In this document: positions 1 to 8,087 of the stretch, piece by piece
Layout of the letters: each line of letters opens with the position of its first letter
Numbering within the stretch: the stretch's first letter is position 1
DNA from: JAJRQY01 sp965224435
GTDB lineage: Bacteria; Actinomycetota; Acidimicrobiia; Acidimicrobiales; SZUA-35
DNA: 64,000 nucleotides
Direction: 5' to 3'
Assembly (NCBI GenBank): GCA_965224435.1
Contig: OZ245048.1
Span: 2,108,001 to 2,172,000, forward strand
Position numbers and translations under genes: made by a program
Notes under the pieces: generated by a model
The model's input: only the letters and a program-made list of their open reading frames with translations
Told to the model about the DNA's origin: nothing
Database searches by the model: none

Positions 1-334
1 AGTCAGTATGGGCCCCAACGATGTTGAAGGCAGGAGCCGTACCGTCAGAAGCCGTCTTGCTTGAAACAGCCTTGCCAGAACCTGTCGTCCCAGCTTGACC
101 CTGTACCCACGCCACCATTGCCCCACCAACGACCAGGTAATAGCGTCCGGCGTCCGATGGCAGTGTGCTTTGATGATCCACGGCCTGAAACCCACCTTCA
201 TCAAGCAGGGCAGAGGCCCGCTCGACTGCGTGGTACGGGGAGGGGGACGCCTCAAGATCACCCAACAGGTCGGTAGCAATGTTCGGGAACCCCGCAACGG
301 AGGACTTGGGCGACGTTCTTTGTGGTCCAGACAT
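1..334 (-). CDS. M18 family aminopeptidase, N-terminal part (runs off the window)
   Basis: Cytosolic metallo-aminopeptidase of the M18 family, which removes N-terminal residues from peptides. The 111 visible codons begin at ATG 334-332 and continue through the window edge. Seen: a DLEASPSPYHAVERASALL segment (about residues 26-44), typical of the M18 N-terminus, a GRYYLVVGG strand, and FNIVGAHTD ending at the edge, where His109 would be the first metal ligand. The sequence between the strand and the HTD motif carries a Gly/Ser/Ala-rich insert that looks longer than usual. A -10 element lies 7 nt before the ATG. It is divergent from gltB. The family call is firm, substrate preference unknown. 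Confidence 0.85.
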   Translation of the reverse strand, partial: MSGPQRTSPKSSVAGFPNIATDLLGDLEASPSPYHAVERASALLDEGGFQAVDHQSTLPSDAGRYYLVVGGAMVAWVQGQAGTTGSGKAVSSKTASDGTAPAFNIVGAHTD

Positions 335-340
335 GGACCA
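323..340. repeat. inverted repeat over the M18 start codon
   Basis: TGGTCCA (323-329) and TGGACCA (334-340) are perfect 7-bp arms around a 4-nt spacer. The M18 start codon (334-332) sits at the edge of the spacer, so the element could be an operator or could form a hairpin at the very 5' end of the mRNA. Confidence 0.5.
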
Positions 341-341
341 G

Positions 342-347
342 ACGGTA
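342..347 (-). promoter_or_regulatory. candidate leaderless -10 of the M18 gene
   Basis: TACCGT on the minus strand, 7 nt before the ATG. A transcript from it would start at or near the start codon. GACGG also occurs at 341-345 and 373-377, with the inverse CCGTC at 359-363, so this gap may hold operator sites for one of the divergent genes. Confidence 0.45.
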
Positions 348-453
348 GCGGTTTACCACCCGTCGGTCATAAGACGGTAAGGTGCGGGTTCCTTCTCCTC
401 GGCTGGGCCAGTGTTGTCCCCGCCTTGAAACGCAGCCAGACCAGGAGAAATGC

Positions 454-3400
454 GTGACTTTGTTTCCCTCCATAAACGGCCTTCCCGCGGCACAGGGCCT
501 CTATGACCCAAGCTTCGAGCACGACTCTTGCGGGGTCGGTTTTGTTGCCGATCTTCACGGTCGAGTTTCGCGAAACATGGTCAAGCGTGGACTCGATGCC
601 TTGACGCGAATGCAGCACCGAGGAGCAACCAACGCCGAGCCAAATACTGGGGACGGGGCGGGCATCCTGACCCAGATTCCTCATCGATTCTTAGCAGAGG
701 TCGTCGACGGTCTGCCCGAGCAAGGCGCCTACGCCACCGGTATTGCCTTCTTGCCAGTCGGTTCAGCCATCGCCGAGGAATCCAAAACCGCTATTGCCAA
801 GATTATTGTCGAAGAAGGGCTGACTCTGCTGGGCTGGCGAATGGTCCCAGTCGTACCCCACTCGCTAGGTCTTCAAGCATCCAGTGTCATGCCTTCGTTC
901 CAGCAGATCTTCATATCGTCTCCAGACGGTCTGACTGGTATTGACCTCGATCGGGAAGTCTTCATTGTTCGCAAACGCATCGAGCATGAACTCACCGGCG
1001 AGCACGCCAGTTTCTTCGCCTCGTTGAGCGCTAGGACCATTGTCTACAAGGGAATGCTGACCACACCCCAGCTTTCGGAGTTCTTCCCTGACCTGATGGA
1101 TGACCGGTACGAGAGCGCCCTGGCGCTGGTCCACTCCCGCTTCTCCACCAATACATTCCCCAGCTGGCCCTTGGCTCACCCATACCGCTTCGTGGCCCAC
1201 AACGGCGAAATCAACACCGTCAAGGGCAACCGCAACTGGATGCGGACCCGCGAGTCCCTGCTTGCGTCGCCGATCTGGGGGGACAGGATCTCCAAACTGT
1301 TCCCCATCTGTACTCCCGGCGGATCAGACACAGCATCCTTCGACGAGGCGCTGGAACTCTTGCATCTCGGGGGCTACTCCCTTCCGCATGCGGTCCTCAT
1401 GATGATCCCTGAAGCCTGGGAAAAGAACCGCTTCATGGACAAGTCAAAGAAGGAGTTCTACCGCTTCCACGCGTCCATGATGGAGCCGTGGGACGGCCCC
1501 GCGTCCATTGCCTTCACTGATGGAACAGTCATTGGAGCGGTGCTTGACCGCAACGGCCTGCGTCCAAGCCGTTACTGGGTTACTGATGATGACATTGTTT
1601 GCATGGCGTCAGAGGTTGGCGTGCTGGACGTTGATCCGTCCCAGGTGGTCAAGAAAGGCAGACTCGAGCCGGGAAGAATGTTCCTTGTCGATACCGCCCA
1701 GGGAAGGATTGTGGGTGACGACGAGCTGAAAACCGACCTGGCCGCCGCCAAACCCTACGGTGAATGGCTCCAGTCCAATGTCCGACTCGGTGATCTGCCG
1801 CTTCGCCCGGTATCTCACCCCGTGCACGATGATCTCCTGCCTCAACTGGTGGCCAACGGCTTCACCGAAGAAGAGCTGGAGCTGCTCATCGAACCCATGG
1901 TCTTGAGCGGCAAAGAAAGCATCGGATCAATGGGTACAGACACGCCCCTGGCGGTGCTGTCCAACCGCCCTCGGATCCTCTTTGACTACTTCGCTCAACT
2001 GTTTGCCCAGGTGACCAACCCGCCTTTGGATTCGATCCGAGAAGAACAGGTCACCTCAGCCGCCTCGACCATTGGGCCTGAAGCCAATCTCCTGGACCCT
2101 GGGCCAGAGTCATGTCGTCAGATCCAGCTGCCGTATCCGGTGATCACTCGTCACGAACTGACCCAGATTCTTCATGCCAACGACGAAGGGGACTTCCCCG
2201 GTCTGAAATCAACCGCTATCAAGGGGCGATATCGGGTGGCGGATGGGGGAGAAGGCCTGCGTCGAGCGATCGAAGAGGTGCGAGCACAAGCCTCGGCCGC
2301 CATAGCTGATGGATCGACAGTCCTGGTACTCAGCAATCGAGATGCGACGTCGGACCTGGCTCCCATCCCTTCGCTGCTGTTGTGTAGCGCCGTGCACCAT
2401 CACCTGATCCGAGAAAAGACTAGGACCAATGTGGGCCTGGTGATTGATGCCGCTGATGCTCGTGAGGTTCACCACTTCGCCCTGCTGCTTGGCTATGGAG
2501 CTGGGGCGATCTGTCCATCAGTCACCATGGAAGCGATCGAAGATCGAATTGCCTGGGACGCATCGGCTGCTGATATTTCAACCGCCCGAGAGAACTACCT
2601 GAAGGCTGCCAGCAAGGGCGTGATCAAGGTGATGTCCAAGATGGGCATCTCAACCGTCGCTTCCTACACGGGCGCACAAATCTTCGAAGCCATTGGATTG
2701 AGCCAGGAGGTAATCGATGAATACTTCACCACGACTACTTCCAAGCTTGGCGGCATGAATCTGGATCACATGGCCAGCGAGTGTGCAGAACGGCACCGTC
2801 GGGCCTTTCCTGACCGGCCAGAAATGCTGGAGTACCGTCATCTCGAAGCAGGGGGCGAATACCAATGGCGTCGCGAAGGCGAGTATCACCTTTTCAATCC
2901 AGAAACCGTGTTCAAGCTCCAACACGCCACTCGGACCAAGCAGTACGACGTCTTCAAAAAGTACACCAATCTTGTCAACGACCAGGCTGAGCGTTTAGCC
3001 ACCATTCGCGGACTCTTCCGGTTCTCACCGACCAGGCCAGCCGTTTCCATTGACGAAGTCGAATCGGTTGCAGACATTGTCACCAGGTTCTCCACCGGGG
3101 CCATGAGCTACGGCTCCATCTCCTCTGAAGCGCATGAGACATTGGCCATTGCAATGAACCGCCTTGGCGCCAAGTCCAATACCGGCGAAGGCGGCGAAGA
3201 TCCCGAACGCTTCGTGACCATGCCGAACGGCGACTCAAAGCGCTCAGCCATCAAGCAGGTGGCTTCGGGTCGATTCGGAGTGACAGCCGAATACCTGAGC
3301 AATGCCGATGACATCCAGATCAAGATGGCTCAAGGAGCCAAGCCAGGGGAGGGAGGCCAACTGCCAGGCAAGAAGGTCTGGCCATGGATCGCCAAAACTA

Positions 3401-5001
3401 GGCATTCGACTCCCGGTGTCGGTTTGATTTCGCCACCGCCCCACCACGACATCTACTCCATTGAAGACCTGTCACAACTCATCCATGACCTCAAAAACGC
3501 CAACCCGGAGGCCCGAATCCACGTCAAACTGGTCTCCGAGGTAGGCATTGGCACTATTGCCGCCGGAGTGTCAAAGGCTAAGGCTGACGTGGTCCTGGTG
3601 TCGGGCCACGATGGTGGAACCGGAGCGTCCCCGCTGACGTCCCTCAAGCACGCAGGTGGACCATGGGAGCTGGGCCTAGCGGAGACCCAGCAAACCCTCC
3701 TGCTCAACGATTTGCGAGATCGGATCATCGTCCAGGTCGACGGTCAGATCAAGACCGGCCGAGATGTGGTCATCGGCGCCCTACTTGGCGCCGAAGAATT
3801 CGGCTTCGCTACCGCCCCCCTGGTGGTATCGGGCTGCGTCATGATGCGGGTCTGTCACCTCGATACCTGTCCCGTTGGCATCGCCACCCAAAACCCCGAG
3901 CTGCGCGCCCGGTACTCCGGCAAGCCAGAATTCGTGGAAACATTCTTCGAGTACATCGCCGAAGAAGTCAGGGAAATACTCGCCGAACTGGGATTCCGTT
4001 CAATCGAAGAAGCAGTCGGCCAGGTCGAGAGCCTCGATGGCTCGGCGGCAATCAACCATTGGAAATCCTCCGGGCTTGATCTGTCACCAATACTGCACCT
4101 GCCAGATATTGGTGATGCTTCCCGACGTGCAACCACCGGACAGAACCATGGCCTGGAGACCGCTCTAGACCATGCCCTGATCGCCACCTGTCAGGGCGCC
4201 ATCCATGACGGTGTTCCGGTGCAGATTAATCGCCGTATCTCCAACGTGAATCGTACGGTTGGCACACTGTTAAGCCATGAGATAACCAAGGTCCATGGCG
4301 GCGAAGGTTTGCCGGATGGTGCGATCTCCATCCGGTTCGAGGGCGAAGCCGGCAATTCCTTTGGAGCCTTTGTCACCAGCGGCATCGCTCTTGAACTTAT
4401 TGGTGATGCCAATGACTATCTGGGTAAGGGGCTTTGCGGGGGTCGATTGAGCGTTCGCCCGCCGGATTCAGCCCCGCTTGTCGCCGAAGACAACATCATC
4501 GCAGGAAACGTCATTCTCTATGGGGCCACCAGTGGGCAGGCCTACATTCGTGGCCAAGTTGGTGAACGCTTCTGTGTACGAAACTCGGGAGCATCCGCGG
4601 TGGTCGAGGGTGTTGGCGACCATGGATGTGAGTACATGACCGGCGGTAAAGTCGCGGTACTTGGCCAGACCGGCCGAAATTTCGGGGCAGGTATGTCTGG
4701 CGGCTTCGCGTACGTCTATGACCCCGACAAGACTTTCTATACCCGAGTCAACCATGAGATGGTCGACCTTGATCGACTGGATGAAACTGATCTGGCCGAG
4801 TTGAGGACAATGATCGAGGACCATGTGCTACACACTGATTCTGGGCTGGGGCAACGAATGCTGGATGGCTGGGATAGTGAGGGGCCGAGGTTCGTCAAGG
4901 TGATGCCCATTGATTACAAACGTGTGCTTGAGGCCCAACGTTATGCCAACGAAACCGGGGCAGATCCCGTTGTCGCCGTGATGGAGGCATCCCGTGGGTG
5001 A
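454..5001 (+). CDS. gltB: glutamate synthase (NADPH) large subunit
   Basis: Converts glutamine and 2-oxoglutarate to two glutamates with GltD as electron donor subunit; nitrogen assimilation, cytosol. GTG at 454 is chosen because AGGAG (443-447) stands 6 nt before it and it gives a normal 25-residue propeptide ahead of Cys26 (SCGVGF), the N-terminal nucleophile after processing; longer readings from 382 add non-homologous sequence. Domains in order: class II glutamine amidotransferase (26 to about 420), linker domain, FMN-binding synthase domain with the 3Fe-4S cysteines Cys1128, Cys1134 and Cys1139, and a C-terminal glycine-rich GXGXG beta-helix. Length 1515 aa, normal for bacterial GltB. 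Overlaps gltD by 8 nt. Confidence 0.97.
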   Translation: MTLFPSINGLPAAQGLYDPSFEHDSCGVGFVADLHGRVSRNMVKRGLDALTRMQHRGATNAEPNTGDGAGILTQIPHRFLAEVVDGLPEQGAYATGIAFLPVGSAIAEESKTAIAKIIVEEGLTLLGWRMVPVVPHSLGLQASSVMPSFQQIFISSPDGLTGIDLDREVFIVRKRIEHELTGEHASFFASLSARTIVYKGMLTTPQLSEFFPDLMDDRYESALALVHSRFSTNTFPSWPLAHPYRFVAHNGEINTVKGNRNWMRTRESLLASPIWGDRISKLFPICTPGGSDTASFDEALELLHLGGYSLPHAVLMMIPEAWEKNRFMDKSKKEFYRFHASMMEPWDGPASIAFTDGTVIGAVLDRNGLRPSRYWVTDDDIVCMASEVGVLDVDPSQVVKKGRLEPGRMFLVDTAQGRIVGDDELKTDLAAAKPYGEWLQSNVRLGDLPLRPVSHPVHDDLLPQLVANGFTEEELELLIEPMVLSGKESIGSMGTDTPLAVLSNRPRILFDYFAQLFAQVTNPPLDSIREEQVTSAASTIGPEANLLDPGPESCRQIQLPYPVITRHELTQILHANDEGDFPGLKSTAIKGRYRVADGGEGLRRAIEEVRAQASAAIADGSTVLVLSNRDATSDLAPIPSLLLCSAVHHHLIREKTRTNVGLVIDAADAREVHHFALLLGYGAGAICPSVTMEAIEDRIAWDASAADISTARENYLKAASKGVIKVMSKMGISTVASYTGAQIFEAIGLSQEVIDEYFTTTTSKLGGMNLDHMASECAERHRRAFPDRPEMLEYRHLEAGGEYQWRREGEYHLFNPETVFKLQHATRTKQYDVFKKYTNLVNDQAERLATIRGLFRFSPTRPAVSIDEVESVADIVTRFSTGAMSYGSISSEAHETLAIAMNRLGAKSNTGEGGEDPERFVTMPNGDSKRSAIKQVASGRFGVTAEYLSNADDIQIKMAQGAKPGEGGQLPGKKVWPWIAKTRHSTPGVGLISPPPHHDIYSIEDLSQLIHDLKNANPEARIHVKLVSEVGIGTIAAGVSKAKADVVLVSGHDGGTGASPLTSLKHAGGPWELGLAETQQTLLLNDLRDRIIVQVDGQIKTGRDVVIGALLGAEEFGFATAPLVVSGCVMMRVCHLDTCPVGIATQNPELRARYSGKPEFVETFFEYIAEEVREILAELGFRSIEEAVGQVESLDGSAAINHWKSSGLDLSPILHLPDIGDASRRATTGQNHGLETALDHALIATCQGAIHDGVPVQINRRISNVNRTVGTLLSHEITKVHGGEGLPDGAISIRFEGEAGNSFGAFVTSGIALELIGDANDYLGKGLCGGRLSVRPPDSAPLVAEDNIIAGNVILYGATSGQAYIRGQVGERFCVRNSGASAVVEGVGDHGCEYMTGGKVAVLGQTGRNFGAGMSGGFAYVYDPDKTFYTRVNHEMVDLDRLDETDLAELRTMIEDHVLHTDSGLGQRMLDGWDSEGPRFVKVMPIDYKRVLEAQRYANETGADPVVAVMEASRG

Positions 5002-6472
5002 TCCAAGAGGGTTTCTGAATCATGAACGGTCACTACCGCCACGGCGGCCCGTGCCTGTTCGATTGAAGGACTGGAAAGAGGTCTATGAAGACAGGCCAGA
5101 TGAAGATGTCAGTCTGCAGGCGTCTCGCTGTATGGACTGTGGGATCCCGTTCTGCAACTCTGGATGCCCGCTAGGGAATCTGATTCCTGACTGGAACGAC
5201 CTGGCCTATCGCCAGAACTGGAAGGATGCGGCCCGGCGTCTGCATGCCACCAACAACTTCCCCGAGTTCACGGGCCGGCTCTGCCCAGCTCCATGCGAAG
5301 GCGCTTGTGTCGCCGGGATCAATACCGATCCCATTGCCATCAAAAATATCGAACTGACCATCATCGAGCGGGCCTTCACCGAGGGCTGGGTGACTCCGGT
5401 CATGGCCACTCACAAGACCGGTAAGTCCGTTGCCATTGTTGGTTCGGGGCCAGCGGGACTGGCGGCCGCTCAGCAACTCACGCGGGCCGGTCACGACGTA
5501 ACCGTCTTCGAACGAGCAGACCGAATTGGTGGTCTCATGCGCTATGGGATCCCCGAGTTCAAGATGGAAAAGCACTTGCTGGATCGGCGTCTCGAACAGA
5601 TGACGGCTGAGGGAACGACCTTCACCGTCAATGCTTACATCGGAGGGCCGGCCGCGGACGCCTCTTCCGTTCCGGTCAGCCAGCTTCAGGACGATTTCGA
5701 TGTGATCATCTTGTCAACCGGAGCGAGCAAATGGCGTGATCTGCCCATTCCGGGGCGAGAACTCAGTGGCGTCTACCAGGCCATGGAATATCTGCCACCA
5801 GCCAACAGGGTCCAGCACGGCGACGAAGGCAATATCGACATTCACGCCAAAGACAAAAATGTCATTGTCATCGGTGGCGGTGACACCGGAGCTGACTGCC
5901 TTGGCACTGCCCTGCGACAGGGGGCCACAAGTGTTCACCAGTTTGAGATCATGGAACGCCCACCCGATCAGCGGTCGGACTCGACTCCGTGGCCGACCTG
6001 GCCACTGATGCTTCGTGTCTCTTCCGCCCACCAAGAAGGCGGGGTCCGACTGTATTCGGTGAGCACTACCGAATTCGTGGGCGAAGCAGGGAAGCTGACG
6101 AGTCTGCGAGGGCATGAAGTCTCAATGGAACTGGCCGGAGGGCGACCGAGCTTCAACAAGGTGCCCGAGAGCGACTTCGAGATGGACGTCGATTTGGTCT
6201 TTCTGGCCATGGGATTCACCGGACCTGAGCAGGACACGGTTTTGGAACAGCTTGGTGTTGAGCTTGACGACCGGGGGAATGTGAAACGTGACTCGGCGTG
6301 GCAGACCTCTGCGGACAATGTCTTTGTATGTGGCGATAGTGGCCGCGGACAGAGCCTGATTGTCTGGGCCATTGCTGAAGGCCGATCATGCGCTGCCGCA
6401 GTTGACAGCATGCTGATGGGAAGCACATTGCTACCAGCGCCTGTTCGAACGACGGATCGACCACTGGTCTAG
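4994..6472 (+). CDS. gltD: glutamate synthase (NADPH) small subunit
   Basis: Takes electrons from NADPH through FAD and 4Fe-4S clusters to GltB. GTG start inside the end of gltB, so translation is probably coupled. Seen: the cysteine sets CMDCGIPFCNSGCP and CPAPCEGAC near residues 45-100, the FAD-binding GSGPAGLAAA followed by GGLMRYGIPEFK, an NADPH-binding GGGDTGAD, and the C-terminal GDSGRGQSLIVWAI FAD contact. 492 aa, normal length. Nothing unusual. Confidence 0.96.
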   Translation: MGDPRGFLNHERSLPPRRPVPVRLKDWKEVYEDRPDEDVSLQASRCMDCGIPFCNSGCPLGNLIPDWNDLAYRQNWKDAARRLHATNNFPEFTGRLCPAPCEGACVAGINTDPIAIKNIELTIIERAFTEGWVTPVMATHKTGKSVAIVGSGPAGLAAAQQLTRAGHDVTVFERADRIGGLMRYGIPEFKMEKHLLDRRLEQMTAEGTTFTVNAYIGGPAADASSVPVSQLQDDFDVIILSTGASKWRDLPIPGRELSGVYQAMEYLPPANRVQHGDEGNIDIHAKDKNVIVIGGGDTGADCLGTALRQGATSVHQFEIMERPPDQRSDSTPWPTWPLMLRVSSAHQEGGVRLYSVSTTEFVGEAGKLTSLRGHEVSMELAGGRPSFNKVPESDFEMDVDLVFLAMGFTGPEQDTVLEQLGVELDDRGNVKRDSAWQTSADNVFVCGDSGRGQSLIVWAIAEGRSCAAAVDSMLMGSTLLPAPVRTTDRPLV

Positions 6473-6577
6473 CTCAAGTCGTCGAAGTCGCTTGGTTTGA
6501 GCCAACTGCTCTGGTTTATTGGCCAGGGTTTGACCGTTCCGCCTCAACTTCTTCTTCATGGCGCCGACTCTGTTCTC

Positions 6578-7309
6578 ATGGAGCGGCGAATTTTGACTTC
6601 CGATGAGAGGCCACCAACAGGCCCGACCCACCCCGAACGGGTAACCGGCGGGGTTCGAGTTGGCGCGGCCCTTGAAAAGGCGCGGATCCGCCTGAGCTAC
6701 TCGTTAGAGACTGCTGCTTCGGTGCTCGGTATCTCGCCCCGCCTGCTCAACAATATCGAGGCTGGCCTCCGCACTCCCACCGAGGGATTGTTGGCCGTGA
6801 TGTGCGAGCGGTACGGTCTTGATCAAGCCCGCCTTGGTACTCGCGCCTTTGTACCGAGAACTGCCCCGTACCTGAGTGACGACGAAACAATACTGTGGAT
6901 GGGATGGCTCCCGATCCAGTTACCTCCGGGCTACAGCGTCGAATACCTGATGCGGGCGCTCGGTGCAGCCCTACGGACAATGCGTTCCCTTGACGTCACC
7001 CAGCCCGTCTATCTACGGGCAGCTGACATTCCGCTCTTGATTGGACTCCTCGATGTCGAGGATCCAGATCTTGCCCGATCAATGATCTGTCACCTCGGTC
7101 TAACCTTCCACGAGTCGATCTTGGAAATCCAACGGATGCAAGACGTTCTCAACGATTGTGATCCGCTGCCACGACCGCTGGTATTGTCGCTCGACGGAAC
7201 CAGTAGTGATGTTCACGCCGAACAGTCAGCGAGGGTCTCCCCGTCTACCGACAGGGTTCTCGCCAAACTACTGTTGGCCAAGAGGACGTCAGTAGGGCCG
7301 ACGCTCTAG
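6578..7309 (+). CDS. XRE-type helix-turn-helix protein
   Basis: Likely DNA-binding regulator of 243 aa. Residues about 28-80 form a Cro/C1-type helix-turn-helix (ALEKARIRLSYSLETAASVL, then GISPRLLNNIEAGLRTPT). The remaining 160 residues are of no family I recognise and contain a hydrophobic strip (WLPIQLPPGYSVEYLMRAL). ATG 6578 is preferred over an upstream in-frame codon at 6497 because the extra residues look non-coding; no clear ribosome site. It follows gltD by about 105 nt and its 3' end overlaps the convergent DUF4388 gene by 4 nt. Targets unknown. Confidence 0.7.
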   Translation: MERRILTSDERPPTGPTHPERVTGGVRVGAALEKARIRLSYSLETAASVLGISPRLLNNIEAGLRTPTEGLLAVMCERYGLDQARLGTRAFVPRTAPYLSDDETILWMGWLPIQLPPGYSVEYLMRALGAALRTMRSLDVTQPVYLRAADIPLLIGLLDVEDPDLARSMICHLGLTFHESILEIQRMQDVLNDCDPLPRPLVLSLDGTSSDVHAEQSARVSPSTDRVLAKLLLAKRTSVGPTL

Positions 7310-8010
7310 CCCTCGGTTGCCTTCTCGGTTATCAGACCCTCAAGTAAGAGGCGGTACAGAGAAGAACAGACTCGAAAAGCGCTCTCTTTCGTGGACTGGA
7401 TGACGTCTGCCACTGAGGCCTGGCCATTAAGAAGAGACAAATAGCGCCATTCGTCTGCGCTGACGACATGCTCCTCTTCGCCAGATGGGAGTGCTCCAGT
7501 GAGTCGGAAGACCATTCCGGTGCTCGGAATCCGAGTGGCGATCTTCTTCCAGATCTCCAGGCGTCGTTCGGCTTGATCCAGAAGCTGCGCCACTGGTTCG
7601 GCAAATCTCGCTCCGACCGGGTGTCGAGGGCCGGGGTCGAATCGGAAAGCTCGAGCGGAGGGCACGATGAGTTCGAAAAGAGCAGCGAGATTGTATTCGT
7701 GAAGTAGGCGATCCAAGGTAGGAACTGAATCGGGATAGCGCTCAGTGAGTTCTCGCGCCGCCTCACCATCAGGGTTCCCAAGCAGCTGCGTTATCTCCTG
7801 TTCGGTGCTGACGCCGCTGGCGAAGAGCACATCACGCAACTGGTTACTGGATTCAGTGACGGCCAAGTAGATGGATCCGTCCTCAATCCAGACTTCTCCA
7901 CCGCCGTCAATGACGAGCACCCCACTGCGCGAATCTGCCGCCAGGGCCCCTAAAACAGAGGCAAGTGGCTGTTGCCCGAAATCACCGCTGACTGTCTCCT
8001 GTGACTGCAC
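7306..8010 (-). CDS. DUF4388 (PATAN) domain protein
   Basis: 234-aa cytosolic protein. The N-terminal third (GDFGQQPLASVLGALAAD, SRSGVLVIDGGGEVWIEDG, then YLAVTESS) matches the PATAN/DUF4388 fold, found in other bacteria beside roadblock proteins and MglA-like GTPases. The C-terminal part has a winged-helix-like end (DVIQSTKESAFRVCSSLYRL, LLEGLI). GTG start at 8010 with a -10 element 8 nt before it. It is divergent from the conservon (77-nt gap), which suggests a role in the same signalling system; that is inference. Confidence 0.75.
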   Translation of the reverse strand: MQSQETVSGDFGQQPLASVLGALAADSRSGVLVIDGGGEVWIEDGSIYLAVTESSNQLRDVLFASGVSTEQEITQLLGNPDGEAARELTERYPDSVPTLDRLLHEYNLAALFELIVPSARAFRFDPGPRHPVGARFAEPVAQLLDQAERRLEIWKKIATRIPSTGMVFRLTGALPSGEEEHVVSADEWRYLSLLNGQASVADVIQSTKESAFRVCSSLYRLLLEGLITEKATEG

Positions 8011-8018
8011 GATTGGAA

Positions 8019-8024
8019 ACCGTA
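8019..8024 (-). promoter_or_regulatory. candidate leaderless -10 of the DUF4388 gene
   Basis: TACGGT on the minus strand, 8 nt before the GTG start at 8010. Confidence 0.45.
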
Positions 8025-8087
8025 TCCCAAGGTTCTCAAGTTTGTTCGTCTGAGTCCGATGGTTGTGTAGTCCGTCCAGCTTGTGAG

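Noticed and set aside
95..457. Plus-strand open frame of 120 codons before gltB
   Set aside because: Its product has no protein-like pattern, and the opposite strand encodes a recognisable M18 aminopeptidase N-terminus.
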